DNA of 64,000 nucleotides. Source: Candidatus Scybalocola faecipullorum (GTDB lineage Bacteria; Bacillota; Clostridia; Lachnospirales; Lachnospiraceae). Shown in pieces: positions 8,253-16,100 of this stretch. The DNA lies in contig DVJY01000064.1 in NCBI GenBank assembly GCA_018716485.1, forward strand, positions 1 through 64,000. The letters run 5' to 3'. Both the position numbers and the translations under genes were made by a program. Positions within the stretch are counted from its first letter, which is position 1. The number at the start of each line of letters is the position of its first letter. Below the pieces are notes generated by a model. It did not search any database and was not told where the DNA came from. It was given only the letters and a program-made list of their open reading frames with translations.

Positions 8253-9494
8253 ATGACAAGAAAACCAGAATTACTGATTCCGGCCAGCAGTCTTGAGGTG
8301 CTCAAGACCGCTGTGCGCTTTGGCGCCGATGCCGTTTACATCGGCGGTGAAGTTTTCAGCCTCCGTGCAAAATCTAAAAATTTTTCGGCGGACGATATGC
8401 GGGAAGGCATCGCATTTGCCCATAAACATCATGTCAGAGTATTTGTGACAGCCAATATTCTTGCACATAACAGTGATCTTGACGGTATCAGAGCATATTT
8501 TAAAGAACTTAAAGATATCGGCCCCGATGCGCTTATTATTTCCGATCCGGGAGTGTTTGCCATTGCAAAAGAAATCTGTCCGGAGATTGAAGTGCATATC
8601 AGCACACAGGCAAATAATACCAACTATATGACCTATCTTTTCTGGCATAATCTGGGAGCGAAAAGAGTTGTCTGTGCAAGAGAATTGTCCATAGAGGAAA
8701 TTAAAGATATACGTCGGCATATTCCGGATTCGCTGGAGATTGAAACGTTTGTCCACGGGGCAATGTGCATTTCCTATTCGGGAAGATGCCTGCTGAGCAA
8801 TTATTTTACCGGACGGGATGCCAACCAAGGAGCCTGTACCCATCCGTGCCGGTGGAAATATGCGGTCGTCGAGGAAAGCCGGCCGGGCGAATATCTGCCG
8901 GTTGAAGAAAACGAGCGGGGCACATATATTTTTAATTCCAAAGATTTATGCATGATTGAACATATTCCGGAGCTGATCGATGCGGGCATTGACAGCTTCA
9001 AAATAGAAGGCCGCATGAAAACAGCGCTTTATGTGGCTGTGGTGGCCAGAACTTATCGGCAGGCCATTGATGACTATCTGAAAGACCCGGCGCTGTATGC
9101 ATCGAAGATCCCGTATTATCAGGATGAAATTTCGAAGTGTACCTACCGCCAGTTCACAACAGGCTTTTTCTTTGGAAAACCGACTCACGAGACACAGATT
9201 TATGACAGCAATACTTATGTCAAAGAATATACGTATCTTGGTATTATTGAGGAAGAAGGCAGCAGCGGTATGTATCTTCTGGAGCAGAAAAATAAGTTCA
9301 GTGTCGGCGAGACGATCGAGGTGATGAAGCCGGACGGACAGGATATTCAAGTACGCGTGGAGGCCATTACAGATGAACAGGGGCAGCCGATGGAAAGCTG
9401 TCCGCATCCGAAGCAAATGATTTATGTGAATCTGGGAATTGCGCTGGAGCCGGGAGATTTGTTAAGACGCAAAGAGGAGAAGGTTTGGAAGTAA
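8253..9494 (+). CDS. trhP: Peptidase U32 family tRNA hydroxylase TrhP
   Basis: 413 aa U32 protein. ELLIPASSLEVLKTAVRFGADAVYIGG at the N-terminus and the U32 signature around GAMCISYSGRCLLSNYFTGRDAN-GAC-HPCRWKY give the cysteines proposed to hold an iron-sulfur cluster. TrhP uses prephenate-dependent chemistry to hydroxylate U34 of tRNAs. B. subtilis has two tandem genes (yrrN, yrrO); here one gene follows trmR. Start is ATG 8253, preceded by AAAAGGAGAAAG; the open frame continues upstream into trmR but without a ribosome site. It was formerly annotated as a collagenase-like protease. Confidence 0.88.
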   Translation: MTRKPELLIPASSLEVLKTAVRFGADAVYIGGEVFSLRAKSKNFSADDMREGIAFAHKHHVRVFVTANILAHNSDLDGIRAYFKELKDIGPDALIISDPGVFAIAKEICPEIEVHISTQANNTNYMTYLFWHNLGAKRVVCARELSIEEIKDIRRHIPDSLEIETFVHGAMCISYSGRCLLSNYFTGRDANQGACTHPCRWKYAVVEESRPGEYLPVEENERGTYIFNSKDLCMIEHIPELIDAGIDSFKIEGRMKTALYVAVVARTYRQAIDDYLKDPALYASKIPYYQDEISKCTYRQFTTGFFFGKPTHETQIYDSNTYVKEYTYLGIIEEEGSSGMYLLEQKNKFSVGETIEVMKPDGQDIQVRVEAITDEQGQPMESCPHPKQMIYVNLGIALEPGDLLRRKEEKVWK

Positions 9495-9550
9495 ACTTCC
9501 AAATCTACCATTATTGACGCAGCAAGTGCGTCAGGAAAGAGGAAAGAGTC

Positions 9551-10183
9551 ATGAAAACAGACGGTATAATTTTTGATATGGATGGAACAATCTGGGATAC
9601 ATGTGTGGAAGTGGCGCGCACATGGAGTGAAGAAATGGCAAGAATCGGTGTCAATAAGACATTTACGGTGGAAGTGATCCGTTCATGTATGGGCATGCTG
9701 ATGGAAGATTTTGCAGCCAAGGCGATGCCTGAAATTGACGCGGATAAAAGAATCCCTTATTTGAAACAGTGCTGCGCCTATGAAAATGAATATTTGGCTG
9801 AGCATGGTGGTAATTTGTTCCATGGGGTGATCCAGACGCTGGAAAAGCTGTCGGAAAAATATCCGCTTTTTATTGTCAGCAACTGTCAGGCCGGTTATAT
9901 TGAAGCATTCTTTCAGGGACACCATACGGAAAAATATTTTAAAGATTATGAGAATCCGGGGCGGACAGGCCTTGATAAAGCGGGGAACATCCGTCTTATT
10001 GCACAGCGCAATCATTTGAAAGCGCCGGTTTACGTCGGCGATACGTCAGGAGACATGGAAGCATGCAAAAAGGCGGGCGTGCCTTTTATTTATGCGGCTT
10101 ACGGCTTCGGAGAAGTAGATGCCGGGGACTATGACGCAAAAATTGACAGCTTTGACCAGCTATGTGATCTTTTCATTAAATGA
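9551..10183 (+). CDS. HAD-superfamily phosphatase (phosphoglycolate phosphatase-like)
   Basis: 210 aa. HAD motif I is IIFDMDGTIWD with the nucleophile Asp. Motif II is in LFIVSNCQ, and motifs III/IV appear as K then VYVGDTSGDMEACKKAGV. The helical cap after motif I fits the Gph/PgmB type. The substrate cannot be read from sequence. It has an AAAGAGGAAAGAG ribosome site. A hairpin at 10203 probably ends the transcript. Confidence 0.85.
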   Translation: MKTDGIIFDMDGTIWDTCVEVARTWSEEMARIGVNKTFTVEVIRSCMGMLMEDFAAKAMPEIDADKRIPYLKQCCAYENEYLAEHGGNLFHGVIQTLEKLSEKYPLFIVSNCQAGYIEAFFQGHHTEKYFKDYENPGRTGLDKAGNIRLIAQRNHLKAPVYVGDTSGDMEACKKAGVPFIYAAYGFGEVDAGDYDAKIDSFDQLCDLFIK

Positions 10184-10202
10184 TGTTGGAATCTAAAGCA
10201 CG

Positions 10203-10223
10203 GCAGGCGGCTGCCTGCTGTTT
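10203..10223 (+). terminator. Probable terminator after the HAD gene
   Basis: 6-bp perfect stem GCAGGC/GCCTGC (10203-10208 with 10213-10218), extendable through a G-T pair, followed by TGTTT. The T run is short. Confidence 0.5.
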
Positions 10224-10233
10224 ACTGAGAAAA

Positions 10234-10295
10234 AAATCACAGATACATTTCTTTGGTGGATGGTCATTTTCACAAAGAACATGTATCTGCGATTT
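10234..10295. repeat. Long imperfect inverted repeat
   Basis: Arms 10234-10255 and 10273-10295 pair over 22 positions with one A-C mismatch and one bulged base around a 17-base loop. It is too long for a simple terminator and has no T run. Possibilities are a miniature repeat element or a stable leader RNA. Confidence 0.6.
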
Positions 10296-10335
10296 GGGTG
10301 GTAACGTATATTTATTTACTTAAAAAGGGGGGAGA

Positions 10336-10360
10336 GCCGGGTGCTGTGCAACCACCCGGC
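10336..10360 (+). other. GC-rich hairpin upstream of the hydrolase
   Basis: 8-bp perfect stem GCCGGGTG/CACCCGGC with a 9-base loop, preceded by a run of G. No T run follows, so its role is open. Confidence 0.5.
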
Positions 10361-10513
10361 GTTTATGAAAAATTCGGCACACTAGCCGGTCAGCTAATGT
10401 ACAAGTATTAGTATAGTGAGAAGTTGTGAACAGGCTGTGTCTAAAATCTGAAAATCTTCTGAAATTAATTGAAAAAAATCGTAAGAAATTTAATAGTAAA
10501 TGAGGGATGTTTA

Positions 10514-11317
10514 ATGAAATGGATGCAAGTACAGCCCATGGAGGGCTCACAGGCTCAGCTGACGGCCTATATACATGAAAGAGAACTTGGCCGGGGCGAA
10601 TGTGTGAAGCGTCCGGCAGTGCTTATTTTTCCGGGCGGCGGCTATAACAGTATTTCCACAAGAGAAATGGAACCGGTGGCGCTGGCATTTTTTGCAAGAG
10701 GTTATCAGGCATTTGTATTGAAATATACAGTATCCTGTCCGCAGATCAAGGCGCCGGGGATGCTGCCTTTAAAAGAAGCGGCAGCGTCTGTGGCATGGAT
10801 CCGAAATCAAAGCGATATGCTGGATGTGCAGGCTGATCATATTGCAGTCTGCGGATTTTCGGCAGGCGGCCATTTGGCGGCCTCTTTAGCTGTGCATTTT
10901 GACAGCGATCGTCTGGAATTTGGCAATATCCGTCCGGATGCAGCTATTTTGGCATATCCGGTCATATCTTCAAAGCCTCAGGCACAGCCGCAGCTGCACG
11001 AAAGCTACAAGAATCTTCTTGGCGAAGGGCTTGAAGATGCCGGGTATCATAATATTGAAGATCATGTATCCGGGCAGACGCCGCCGTCTTTTGTATGGCA
11101 TACCTTTGACGATGAACTTGTTGTTCTGGAAAATTCCCTGATGTATGTCCGGGCATTAAATGACCACCATGTGCCGACGGAGTATCATGTTTTTGGCAGC
11201 GGTCATCACGGGCTGTCCATGTGCGGCGCGGAAGTGGGCGAAGATAATCCCCATTGCGGCAGCTGGTTCGGACTGTGTATTCAGTGGCTGGATGCCTTAT
11301 TTGACTGGAAATATTAG
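10514..11317 (+). CDS. Alpha/beta-hydrolase, esterase/acetyl-xylan-esterase-like
   Basis: 267 aa. Oxyanion segment IFPGGGYNSIS near residue 37, nucleophile elbow GFSAGGHLAAS near 115-125, an Asp in TFDDELVVLENS and the catalytic His in GSGHHGLS complete the triad. The layout fits the BD-FAE/carbohydrate esterase group common in gut Clostridia; the true substrate is unknown. No signal peptide, so cytoplasmic. Start is ATG 10514, 6-7 bases after GAGGGA; an upstream in-frame ATG at 10469 lacks a ribosome site. No carbohydrate-degrading neighbours are present. Confidence 0.8.
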   Translation: MKWMQVQPMEGSQAQLTAYIHERELGRGECVKRPAVLIFPGGGYNSISTREMEPVALAFFARGYQAFVLKYTVSCPQIKAPGMLPLKEAAASVAWIRNQSDMLDVQADHIAVCGFSAGGHLAASLAVHFDSDRLEFGNIRPDAAILAYPVISSKPQAQPQLHESYKNLLGEGLEDAGYHNIEDHVSGQTPPSFVWHTFDDELVVLENSLMYVRALNDHHVPTEYHVFGSGHHGLSMCGAEVGEDNPHCGSWFGLCIQWLDALFDWKY

Positions 11318-11392
11318 TATAAATCAGTTATAATGACAGGAGGTACAGGAGGGACTGACGCCCCTTCTGTAAATAAAAAGGAGTTGAGATAT

Positions 11393-11842
11393 ATGGCAAA
11401 AGTAGATATTGTCAGAGCAGCCATGATTGAAGCAATGAAAAAAGGCGACAAGGAGAAAAAGGATGCACTTTCGATGCTTCTGGGCGCCTTAAAAAATGCG
11501 ACCATCGATAAGAGGGCGGATTTGACCGATGAAGAAAGCGATGTTGTAATCCGCAAGGAAATTAAACAAACAATGGAAACATTGGAGACAACGCCTGCAG
11601 ACAGAGCGGCTGTAATCGAGCAGTGCAAGCTGAGAATTTCAGTATATGAAACTTTTGTGCCGAAGATGATGACTGTCGATGAAATCAAAAATGTCATTGA
11701 ACAGGTTTTGGCAGAACTGGGTCTGACTGAGCCGACGGCTAAAGATAAGGGCAAAATTATGAAAGTGCTGATGCCTCGTGTCAAGGGCAAAGCGGACGGT
11801 AAAGTTGTCAACGAAACACTGACAGGATATTTTAAAGGCTGA
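11393..11842 (+). CDS. yqeY: GatB/YqeY domain protein
   Basis: 149 aa. Matches the YqeY family (RAAMIEAMKKGDKEKKDALSMLLGALKNA, then KDKGKIMKVLMPRVKGKADGKVVNE), which resembles the C-terminal domain of GatB that contacts tRNA in the amidotransferase. Cellular role is unsettled. Start is ATG 11393 after AAAAAGGAG. An upstream in-frame ATG at 11333 would add a low-complexity leader and is not preferred. A small hairpin lies in the leader near 11345-11372. Confidence 0.88.
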   Translation: MAKVDIVRAAMIEAMKKGDKEKKDALSMLLGALKNATIDKRADLTDEESDVVIRKEIKQTMETLETTPADRAAVIEQCKLRISVYETFVPKMMTVDEIKNVIEQVLAELGLTEPTAKDKGKIMKVLMPRVKGKADGKVVNETLTGYFKG

Positions 11843-11857
11843 TCGTCAGGGAAAAGC

Positions 11858-11884
11858 ACTTTCGGTTCTGTGCGGCATAAGATA
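11858..11884 (+). promoter_or_regulatory. Mother-cell type promoter (sigma-K/sigma-E pattern) before sigK
   Basis: AC at 11858-11859, 16 bases, then CATAAGATA (11876-11884). This equals the Bacillus sigma-K pattern AC-N16/17-CATANNNTA and also satisfies the sigma-E -10. The TTG start of sigK is 30 bases further on. The pattern is short, so chance occurrence is possible, but the place is right for mother-cell expression and autoregulation. Confidence 0.55.
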
Positions 11885-11913
11885 GAGTAAAGGCTTCAGC
11901 GAGGTGGCAGAGA

Positions 11914-12531
11914 TTGCAGTCTTTTCCGAAACCAATGACCGCACAGGAGGAACTGGAGTGTATTTCAAGATATCGGGCCGGAGATATTGAAGCGAAAAAT
12001 TTATTGATTGAAAAAAATTTAAGGCTTGTAGCGCATATTGTTAAAAAATATACAGTTTCAGGCAGGGATCAGGAGGAATTGATTTCTGTAGGCATCGTAG
12101 GACTTGTTAAAGCAGTCAATACATTTGATGCGGATAAAGGACACAAATTGGTCACTTACGCTGCCAGGTGCATTGAAAATGAAATACTCATGCTGCTGCG
12201 CAGCGAACGCAGACAGGGACGGGAAGTATCGCTGTATGATCCGATCGGCACTGACAAGGAAGGCAATGAAATCAACCTTCTGGACATTATTGAAAGCGAA
12301 GAAACGGATATTGTGGAGCGTATGGTCTTTGCAGGCAATGTCAAAAAGATGTACCGTCTGATCGATGAACTGCTGACGGCACGGGAACGTGAGATTATAT
12401 GCCTCAGATATGGACTGTATCAAAAGAAACCGGTGACACAGCGGGAAATTGCCGGCATGTTCGGCATTTCCAGAAGCTATGTCAGCCGGATTGAAAAAAG
12501 AGCGCTTGAAAAGCTGAGAGCCGAATTTTAG
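11914..12531 (+). CDS. sigK: RNA polymerase sporulation sigma factor SigK
   Basis: 205 aa late mother-cell sigma factor. Region 2 contains NLRLVAHIVKKY and TYAARCIENEILMLLR, and region 4 ends in REIAGMFGISRSYVSRIEKRALEKL, both close to Bacillus sigma-K. Start is TTG 11914, 6-7 bases after GAGGTGG. An in-frame TAA at 11878 leaves at most 11 codons upstream, with no ATG/GTG, so there is no room for the roughly 20-residue pro-sequence of Bacillus. The gene is continuous, with no skin-type interruption. Its 3' end overlaps the convergent aroE by 4 bases. Confidence 0.92.
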   Translation: MQSFPKPMTAQEELECISRYRAGDIEAKNLLIEKNLRLVAHIVKKYTVSGRDQEELISVGIVGLVKAVNTFDADKGHKLVTYAARCIENEILMLLRSERRQGREVSLYDPIGTDKEGNEINLLDIIESEETDIVERMVFAGNVKKMYRLIDELLTAREREIICLRYGLYQKKPVTQREIAGMFGISRSYVSRIEKRALEKLRAEF

Positions 12532-12542
12532 AAAAATTTGGC
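12520..12542. terminator. Possible bidirectional terminator over the sigK/aroE stops
   Basis: A 10-bp AT-rich stem with one G-T pair (12520-12529 with 12533-12542) and a 3-base loop covers both stop codons. T runs are short on either side, so termination is probably weak. Confidence 0.4.
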
Positions 12543-13391
12543 TTTGATCTGTGTTACCGGCATGTCTTTGCCTGTCCACAGGCGGAAAGATGCCGCTCCC
12601 TGATAGAGGAGCATATACATGCCGTTAAATGTCCGGCATCCGCATGCCTTTGCTTTTTTTAAAAGCATGGTCTGCGCAGGATTGTAGATGATATCCGAAA
12701 CAATCAGAGACGGCCGGAATATGCCGGTGTCATGGATCGGGCATGCATCGGTATTCGGAGCCATGCCCACATTGGTGCAGTTGGTTAAGATATCACTTGT
12801 TTGAACACTGTCTTTTAAGGCTGCCATATCAGCAAGGTCACTGACAGTGACCCGGCAGTCTGTTTCTTTATTAAGCTGTTCTGCAATTTTGCAGATACGG
12901 TCATAAAATCCGTCTTTGAGATTAAAAACGCGGATTTCTTTCATGCCGTCGAGAGCGGCCTGCACGACAATGGCTGTTGCTGCGCCGCCGGCGCCCAAGA
13001 GTGTCATTGTCTTTCCTTTTAATTCCACCCCGGCGTCTTTTGCCGCCATCATATAGCCGATGCCGTCGGTTGTATGTCCGATCAGCCGTCCGTTATCATT
13101 AACGACTGTATTGACAGCGCCGCCAAGCCGTGCTGCAGGACTTAATTCATCGGCAAGTTCAGCCATCAGATTTTTATTCGGCATAGTCACATTAAAACCT
13201 TTGATATTTACTTGTCTGAGTCCGTTGACAGCCTGAGCAAAATGATCGGTGCCGATGTCAAAAGCAAGATAGACAGCGTCGATGCCGAGCAGACGGAAAG
13301 CTTCATTGTGCATCATCGGCGAAATGCTGTGAGCGACCGGGCTGCCAAGCAGTGCGTAAAGACCGGTATGTCCCGTAATCTGAGATGTCAT
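12528..13391 (-). CDS. aroE: Shikimate dehydrogenase
   Basis: 287 aa. Reduces 3-dehydroshikimate to shikimate with NADPH. The N-terminal substrate domain has GSPVAHSISPMMHNEAF and GFNVTMPNK with the catalytic Lys. HTTDGIGY carries the second catalytic residue, and the NADP-binding loop is LLGAGGAATAIV. It lies on the opposite strand to aroD and aroK, separated from aroD by a divergent 175-base gap, so the aro genes are together but not one operon. A CAGGAGGAAT ribosome site precedes the ATG. Confidence 0.94.
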   Translation of the reverse strand: MTSQITGHTGLYALLGSPVAHSISPMMHNEAFRLLGIDAVYLAFDIGTDHFAQAVNGLRQVNIKGFNVTMPNKNLMAELADELSPAARLGGAVNTVVNDNGRLIGHTTDGIGYMMAAKDAGVELKGKTMTLLGAGGAATAIVVQAALDGMKEIRVFNLKDGFYDRICKIAEQLNKETDCRVTVSDLADMAALKDSVQTSDILTNCTNVGMAPNTDACPIHDTGIFRPSLIVSDIIYNPAQTMLLKKAKACGCRTFNGMYMLLYQGAASFRLWTGKDMPVTQIKAKFF

Positions 13392-13566
13392 AGTGATTCC
13401 TCCTGTTGTTATAATTGCTTTGTGTACTATACTATAATGAAATTAAACGGCATGTCAATCATGAAAATGAAGAACAAAGGCACAGGATGGAGAAAAGTTC
13501 TTGTCTGCGGTAAACTTTACGGATATAATAAATATGAGAATCATCGGATATGGAGGATATACAGTG

Positions 13567-14334
13567 ATGGCTTTAGTAGTAAGAAATTTGAAAATCGGAA
13601 CAGGCATGCCAAAAATCTGTGTGCCGATTACGGGACAGAGTATTGAAGAAATCAAGGCTGAAGCTGTAAAGATAGCTGCCGATGAATCAAAAGCAGATCT
13701 GGTTGAATGGCGTGCCGATTGGTTTGAAGATGTATTTGATAAAGAAGCTGTATGGATTGTATTGAACATGCTTAGAAAAATCATAAATGATATGCCGCTC
13801 ATCGCAACGTTCAGGACAAAAAAAGAAGGCGGAGCCGCAAAGCCGTGCAGTCTGTCATCATATAAGCAGTGGATTTTATGGGTTATTGGCAATGGTCAGG
13901 CAGATTTGATAGATATTGAGTGGTCAGCAGGCGAGGAAACGGCTGCCGAACTGATACAGGCGGCGCATGCAGCCGGTGTTAAGGTAATTATGTCCAATCA
14001 TGATTTTGAAAAGACGCCGTCTGATGATGTTATGACAGACAGGCTGATGTCAATGGCATTGTCAGGCGCGGATATCGGGAAAATCGCGGTGATGCCCCAC
14101 AGCGGGGAGGACACGGCACGGCTGCTGCAGGTGACAGCGCGGATGTCGGCGAAGCTGGCATGCCCGGTCATTACCATGGCCATGGGCTGGTACGGTATCG
14201 TCAGCCGCCTTGGCGGAGAGACTTTCGGGTCATGTATAACGTTTGGCACTGCAGGCAAGGCGTCGGCGCCGGGACAGATCGATGCCGGAAAATTAAGAAC
14301 AATTTTGGAACTTATTCACGGACAGAAAGGGTAA
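13567..14334 (+). CDS. aroD: 3-dehydroquinate dehydratase, type I
   Basis: 255 aa. Class I enzyme forming a Schiff base with the substrate: KICVPITGQS start, EWRADWFED, catalytic His in VIMSNHDFEKTP, and Schiff-base Lys in GKIAVMPHS. Start is ATG 13567, 10 bases after GGAGG; a GTG at 13564 is equally possible, and a further in-frame ATG upstream lacks a ribosome site. It precedes shikimate kinase by 15 bases and probably forms an operon with aroK and yqeG. Confidence 0.93.
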   Translation: MALVVRNLKIGTGMPKICVPITGQSIEEIKAEAVKIAADESKADLVEWRADWFEDVFDKEAVWIVLNMLRKIINDMPLIATFRTKKEGGAAKPCSLSSYKQWILWVIGNGQADLIDIEWSAGEETAAELIQAAHAAGVKVIMSNHDFEKTPSDDVMTDRLMSMALSGADIGKIAVMPHSGEDTARLLQVTARMSAKLACPVITMAMGWYGIVSRLGGETFGSCITFGTAGKASAPGQIDAGKLRTILELIHGQKG

Positions 14335-14349
14335 GAGGGAGGTCCTATC

Positions 14350-14916
14350 ATGGAAAAAAGGAAAGACTGGATGACGAATTATCTGAAAGATCATAATATT
14401 GCTCTGACCGGATTTATGGGAGCAGGGAAAAGTACGGTCGCCAAAACACTCAGTAAAATTTTCGGTGTCAAATATATTGAAACAGATGAGATGATCGTGC
14501 AGAAGGAAGGCATGACTATTAACGAGATTTTTGCAAAGTTCGGCGAGCCTCATTTCAGAAACAGTGAAACCAAAATTTTGGAAGAATTGTCAGAAACGGG
14601 AGGATGCGTCATTTCCTGCGGGGGCGGTACAGTCATGAAAGATGAAAATGTGGAACTGCTCAGGAAAAACGGCTGTATCGTATTGCTGACAGCGACGCCG
14701 GAGACAATTCTTGAGCGTGTGAAAGACAGCGATGAACGTCCGATTTTAAAAGGTCACAAAGATGTGGATTTTATCGGAGCATTGATGAAAAAACGCCGTG
14801 AATCCTATGAAAACGCCGCAGATATCATCGTTCCTACTGATGAAAAGACAATTGATGAGGTATGTACGGACATTGTGGATGCGCTGATGGATTTGGAGGC
14901 AGGCGGTGATGTTTAA
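14350..14916 (+). CDS. aroK: Shikimate kinase
   Basis: 188 aa. P-loop GFMGAGKST near residue 23, shikimate-binding TDEMIV, FGEPHFRN and SCGGGTV, and lid arginine in DERPIL. Phosphorylates shikimate in the aromatic amino-acid pathway. The N-terminal extension of about 15 residues before the usual NIALTGFMG start is kept because GGGAGGTC precedes ATG 14350. Its stop overlaps the yqeG start. Confidence 0.94.
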   Translation: MEKRKDWMTNYLKDHNIALTGFMGAGKSTVAKTLSKIFGVKYIETDEMIVQKEGMTINEIFAKFGEPHFRNSETKILEELSETGGCVISCGGGTVMKDENVELLRKNGCIVLLTATPETILERVKDSDERPILKGHKDVDFIGALMKKRRESYENAADIIVPTDEKTIDEVCTDIVDALMDLEAGGDV

Positions 14917-15421
14917 TCGTTTTTTTCCGGACGAGACGGCCTCTTCAGCCTACGACATCAGCTATGAGGAACTGTATGGAAGAGGCGTGAGAGGATTGAT
15001 TTTTGATATTGACAATACGCTCGTTCCCCATGGAGCGCCGGCAGACGACAGGGCAAGAGCGTTATTTAAGAAACTTCGGACGATCGGTTTTAGATGCTAT
15101 CTTATTTCAAATAATAAAGAAGGGCGCGTCCGTCCTTTTGCCAAGGCTGTAGGCGCCGGATTTATATGCAATGCCCACAAGCCGTCTGCAGGAGGCTATA
15201 TGGCGGCGATGAAAGCGATGGGGACGGACAAATCTTCCACCGTGTTTATCGGAGATCAGCTGTTCACAGATGTATATGGCGCAAAAAGAGCAGGAATTTC
15301 AAATATTCTTGTGGGGCAGCTCCATCCGAAGGAAGAAATTCAGATTGTATTTAAGAGAAAACTGGAAAAAATCGTCCTTTATTTCTATAAAAAGGATGTC
15401 GGCAGACAAAAAAACAGTTGA
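14909..15421 (+). CDS. yqeG: YqeG family HAD IIIA-type phosphatase
   Basis: 170 aa. HAD motif I is LIFDIDNTLVPHG, motif II CYLISNN, motif III Lys in AHKPSAGGY, and motif IV FIGDQLFTDVYGAKRAG. Family members resemble the mitochondrial phosphatidylglycerophosphate phosphatase, so a lipid phosphatase role is possible. Start ATG 14909 lies inside the last codons of aroK, preceded by GGAGGCAGG. Its stop codon is embedded in the efp promoter. Confidence 0.87.
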   Translation: MFNRFFPDETASSAYDISYEELYGRGVRGLIFDIDNTLVPHGAPADDRARALFKKLRTIGFRCYLISNNKEGRVRPFAKAVGAGFICNAHKPSAGGYMAAMKAMGTDKSSTVFIGDQLFTDVYGAKRAGISNILVGQLHPKEEIQIVFKRKLEKIVLYFYKKDVGRQKNS

Positions 15422-15446
15422 AAAAAGTCTGCTTATTATTTATACT
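15418..15446 (+). promoter_or_regulatory. Sigma-A promoter of efp
   Basis: TTGAAA (15418-15423), exactly 17 bases, TATACT (15441-15446). The -35 hexamer contains the TGA stop of yqeG. The first 14 bases of the promoter are identical to those of the ychF promoter at 63140. Confidence 0.8.
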
Positions 15447-15479
15447 AGAAGAAGCTAAATATTAAGGAGGTTCCATTTT

Positions 15480-16037
15480 ATGGTATCAGCAGGAGATTTT
15501 AGAAATGGTTTAACAATCGAATACGAAGGAAACGTTTATCAGGTTATCGAATTCCAGCATGTAAAACCGGGTAAAGGCGCAGCTTTCGTTCGTACGAAGT
15601 TAAGAAATATTAAAAATGGCGGCGTTGTAGAAAAAACTTTCAGACCTACTGAGAAATGTCCGCAGGCACATATTGACAGAGCGGACATGCAGTATCTGTA
15701 TTCTGACGGCGATTTATATTACTTCATGGATGTGGAAACATATGATCAGATCGCTTTGAATGAAGAAGCTATCGGCGATGCGCTGAAGTTTGTCAAAGAA
15801 AACGAGATGGTGAAGATGCTTTCCCACAATGGCGAAGTATTTTCCGTTGAACCGCCGCTGTTCGTAGAACTTGAGATTACCGATACAGAACCGGGCTTCA
15901 AAGGCGATACAGCAACAGGCGCAACAAAGCCGGCGACTGTGGAAACAGGCGCTCAGGTTAACGTACCGTTATTTGTAAATACCGGTGATAAGATTAAAAT
16001 TGATACGAGAACAGGAGAGTACTTATCAAGAGTATGA
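15480..16037 (+). CDS. efp: Elongation factor P
   Basis: 185 aa. Relieves ribosome stalling at proline runs. Three beta-barrel domains of normal length; the tip loop is KPGKGAAF with Lys32 at the tip, the residue that in B. subtilis carries 5-aminopentanol. The PGKGAA loop is the Bacillus type rather than the beta-lysylated E. coli type. AAGGAGG ribosome site, own promoter and own terminator. Confidence 0.97.
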   Translation: MVSAGDFRNGLTIEYEGNVYQVIEFQHVKPGKGAAFVRTKLRNIKNGGVVEKTFRPTEKCPQAHIDRADMQYLYSDGDLYYFMDVETYDQIALNEEAIGDALKFVKENEMVKMLSHNGEVFSVEPPLFVELEITDTEPGFKGDTATGATKPATVETGAQVNVPLFVNTGDKIKIDTRTGEYLSRV

Positions 16038-16049
16038 TCTGTATTTTAC

Positions 16050-16077
16050 AAAGCTCTGGAGATGTCCGGAGCTTTTA
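16050..16077 (+). terminator. efp terminator
   Basis: 11-bp stem with one T-G pair (16050-16060 with 16065-16075), GATG loop, closing in TTTT. Confidence 0.8.
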
Positions 16078-16100
16078 GTTCTTAAAGGAGATTTAACAAC

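Larger units (their letters stand above)
10184..10513. other. 330-base non-coding gap with three inverted repeats
   Basis: It holds a likely terminator (10203-10223), a long near-perfect inverted repeat (10234-10295), a GC-rich hairpin (10336-10360) and a small CTAAT/ATTAG repeat near 10394-10411. No open frame with a ribosome site and no known riboswitch pattern was recognised. Confidence 0.6.

Noticed and set aside
10296..10306. GGGTGGTAACG, resembling the T-box antiterminator core
   Set aside because: No specifier stem, no matching terminator/antiterminator pair, and the downstream gene is an esterase-like hydrolase, not an amino-acid or tRNA gene.
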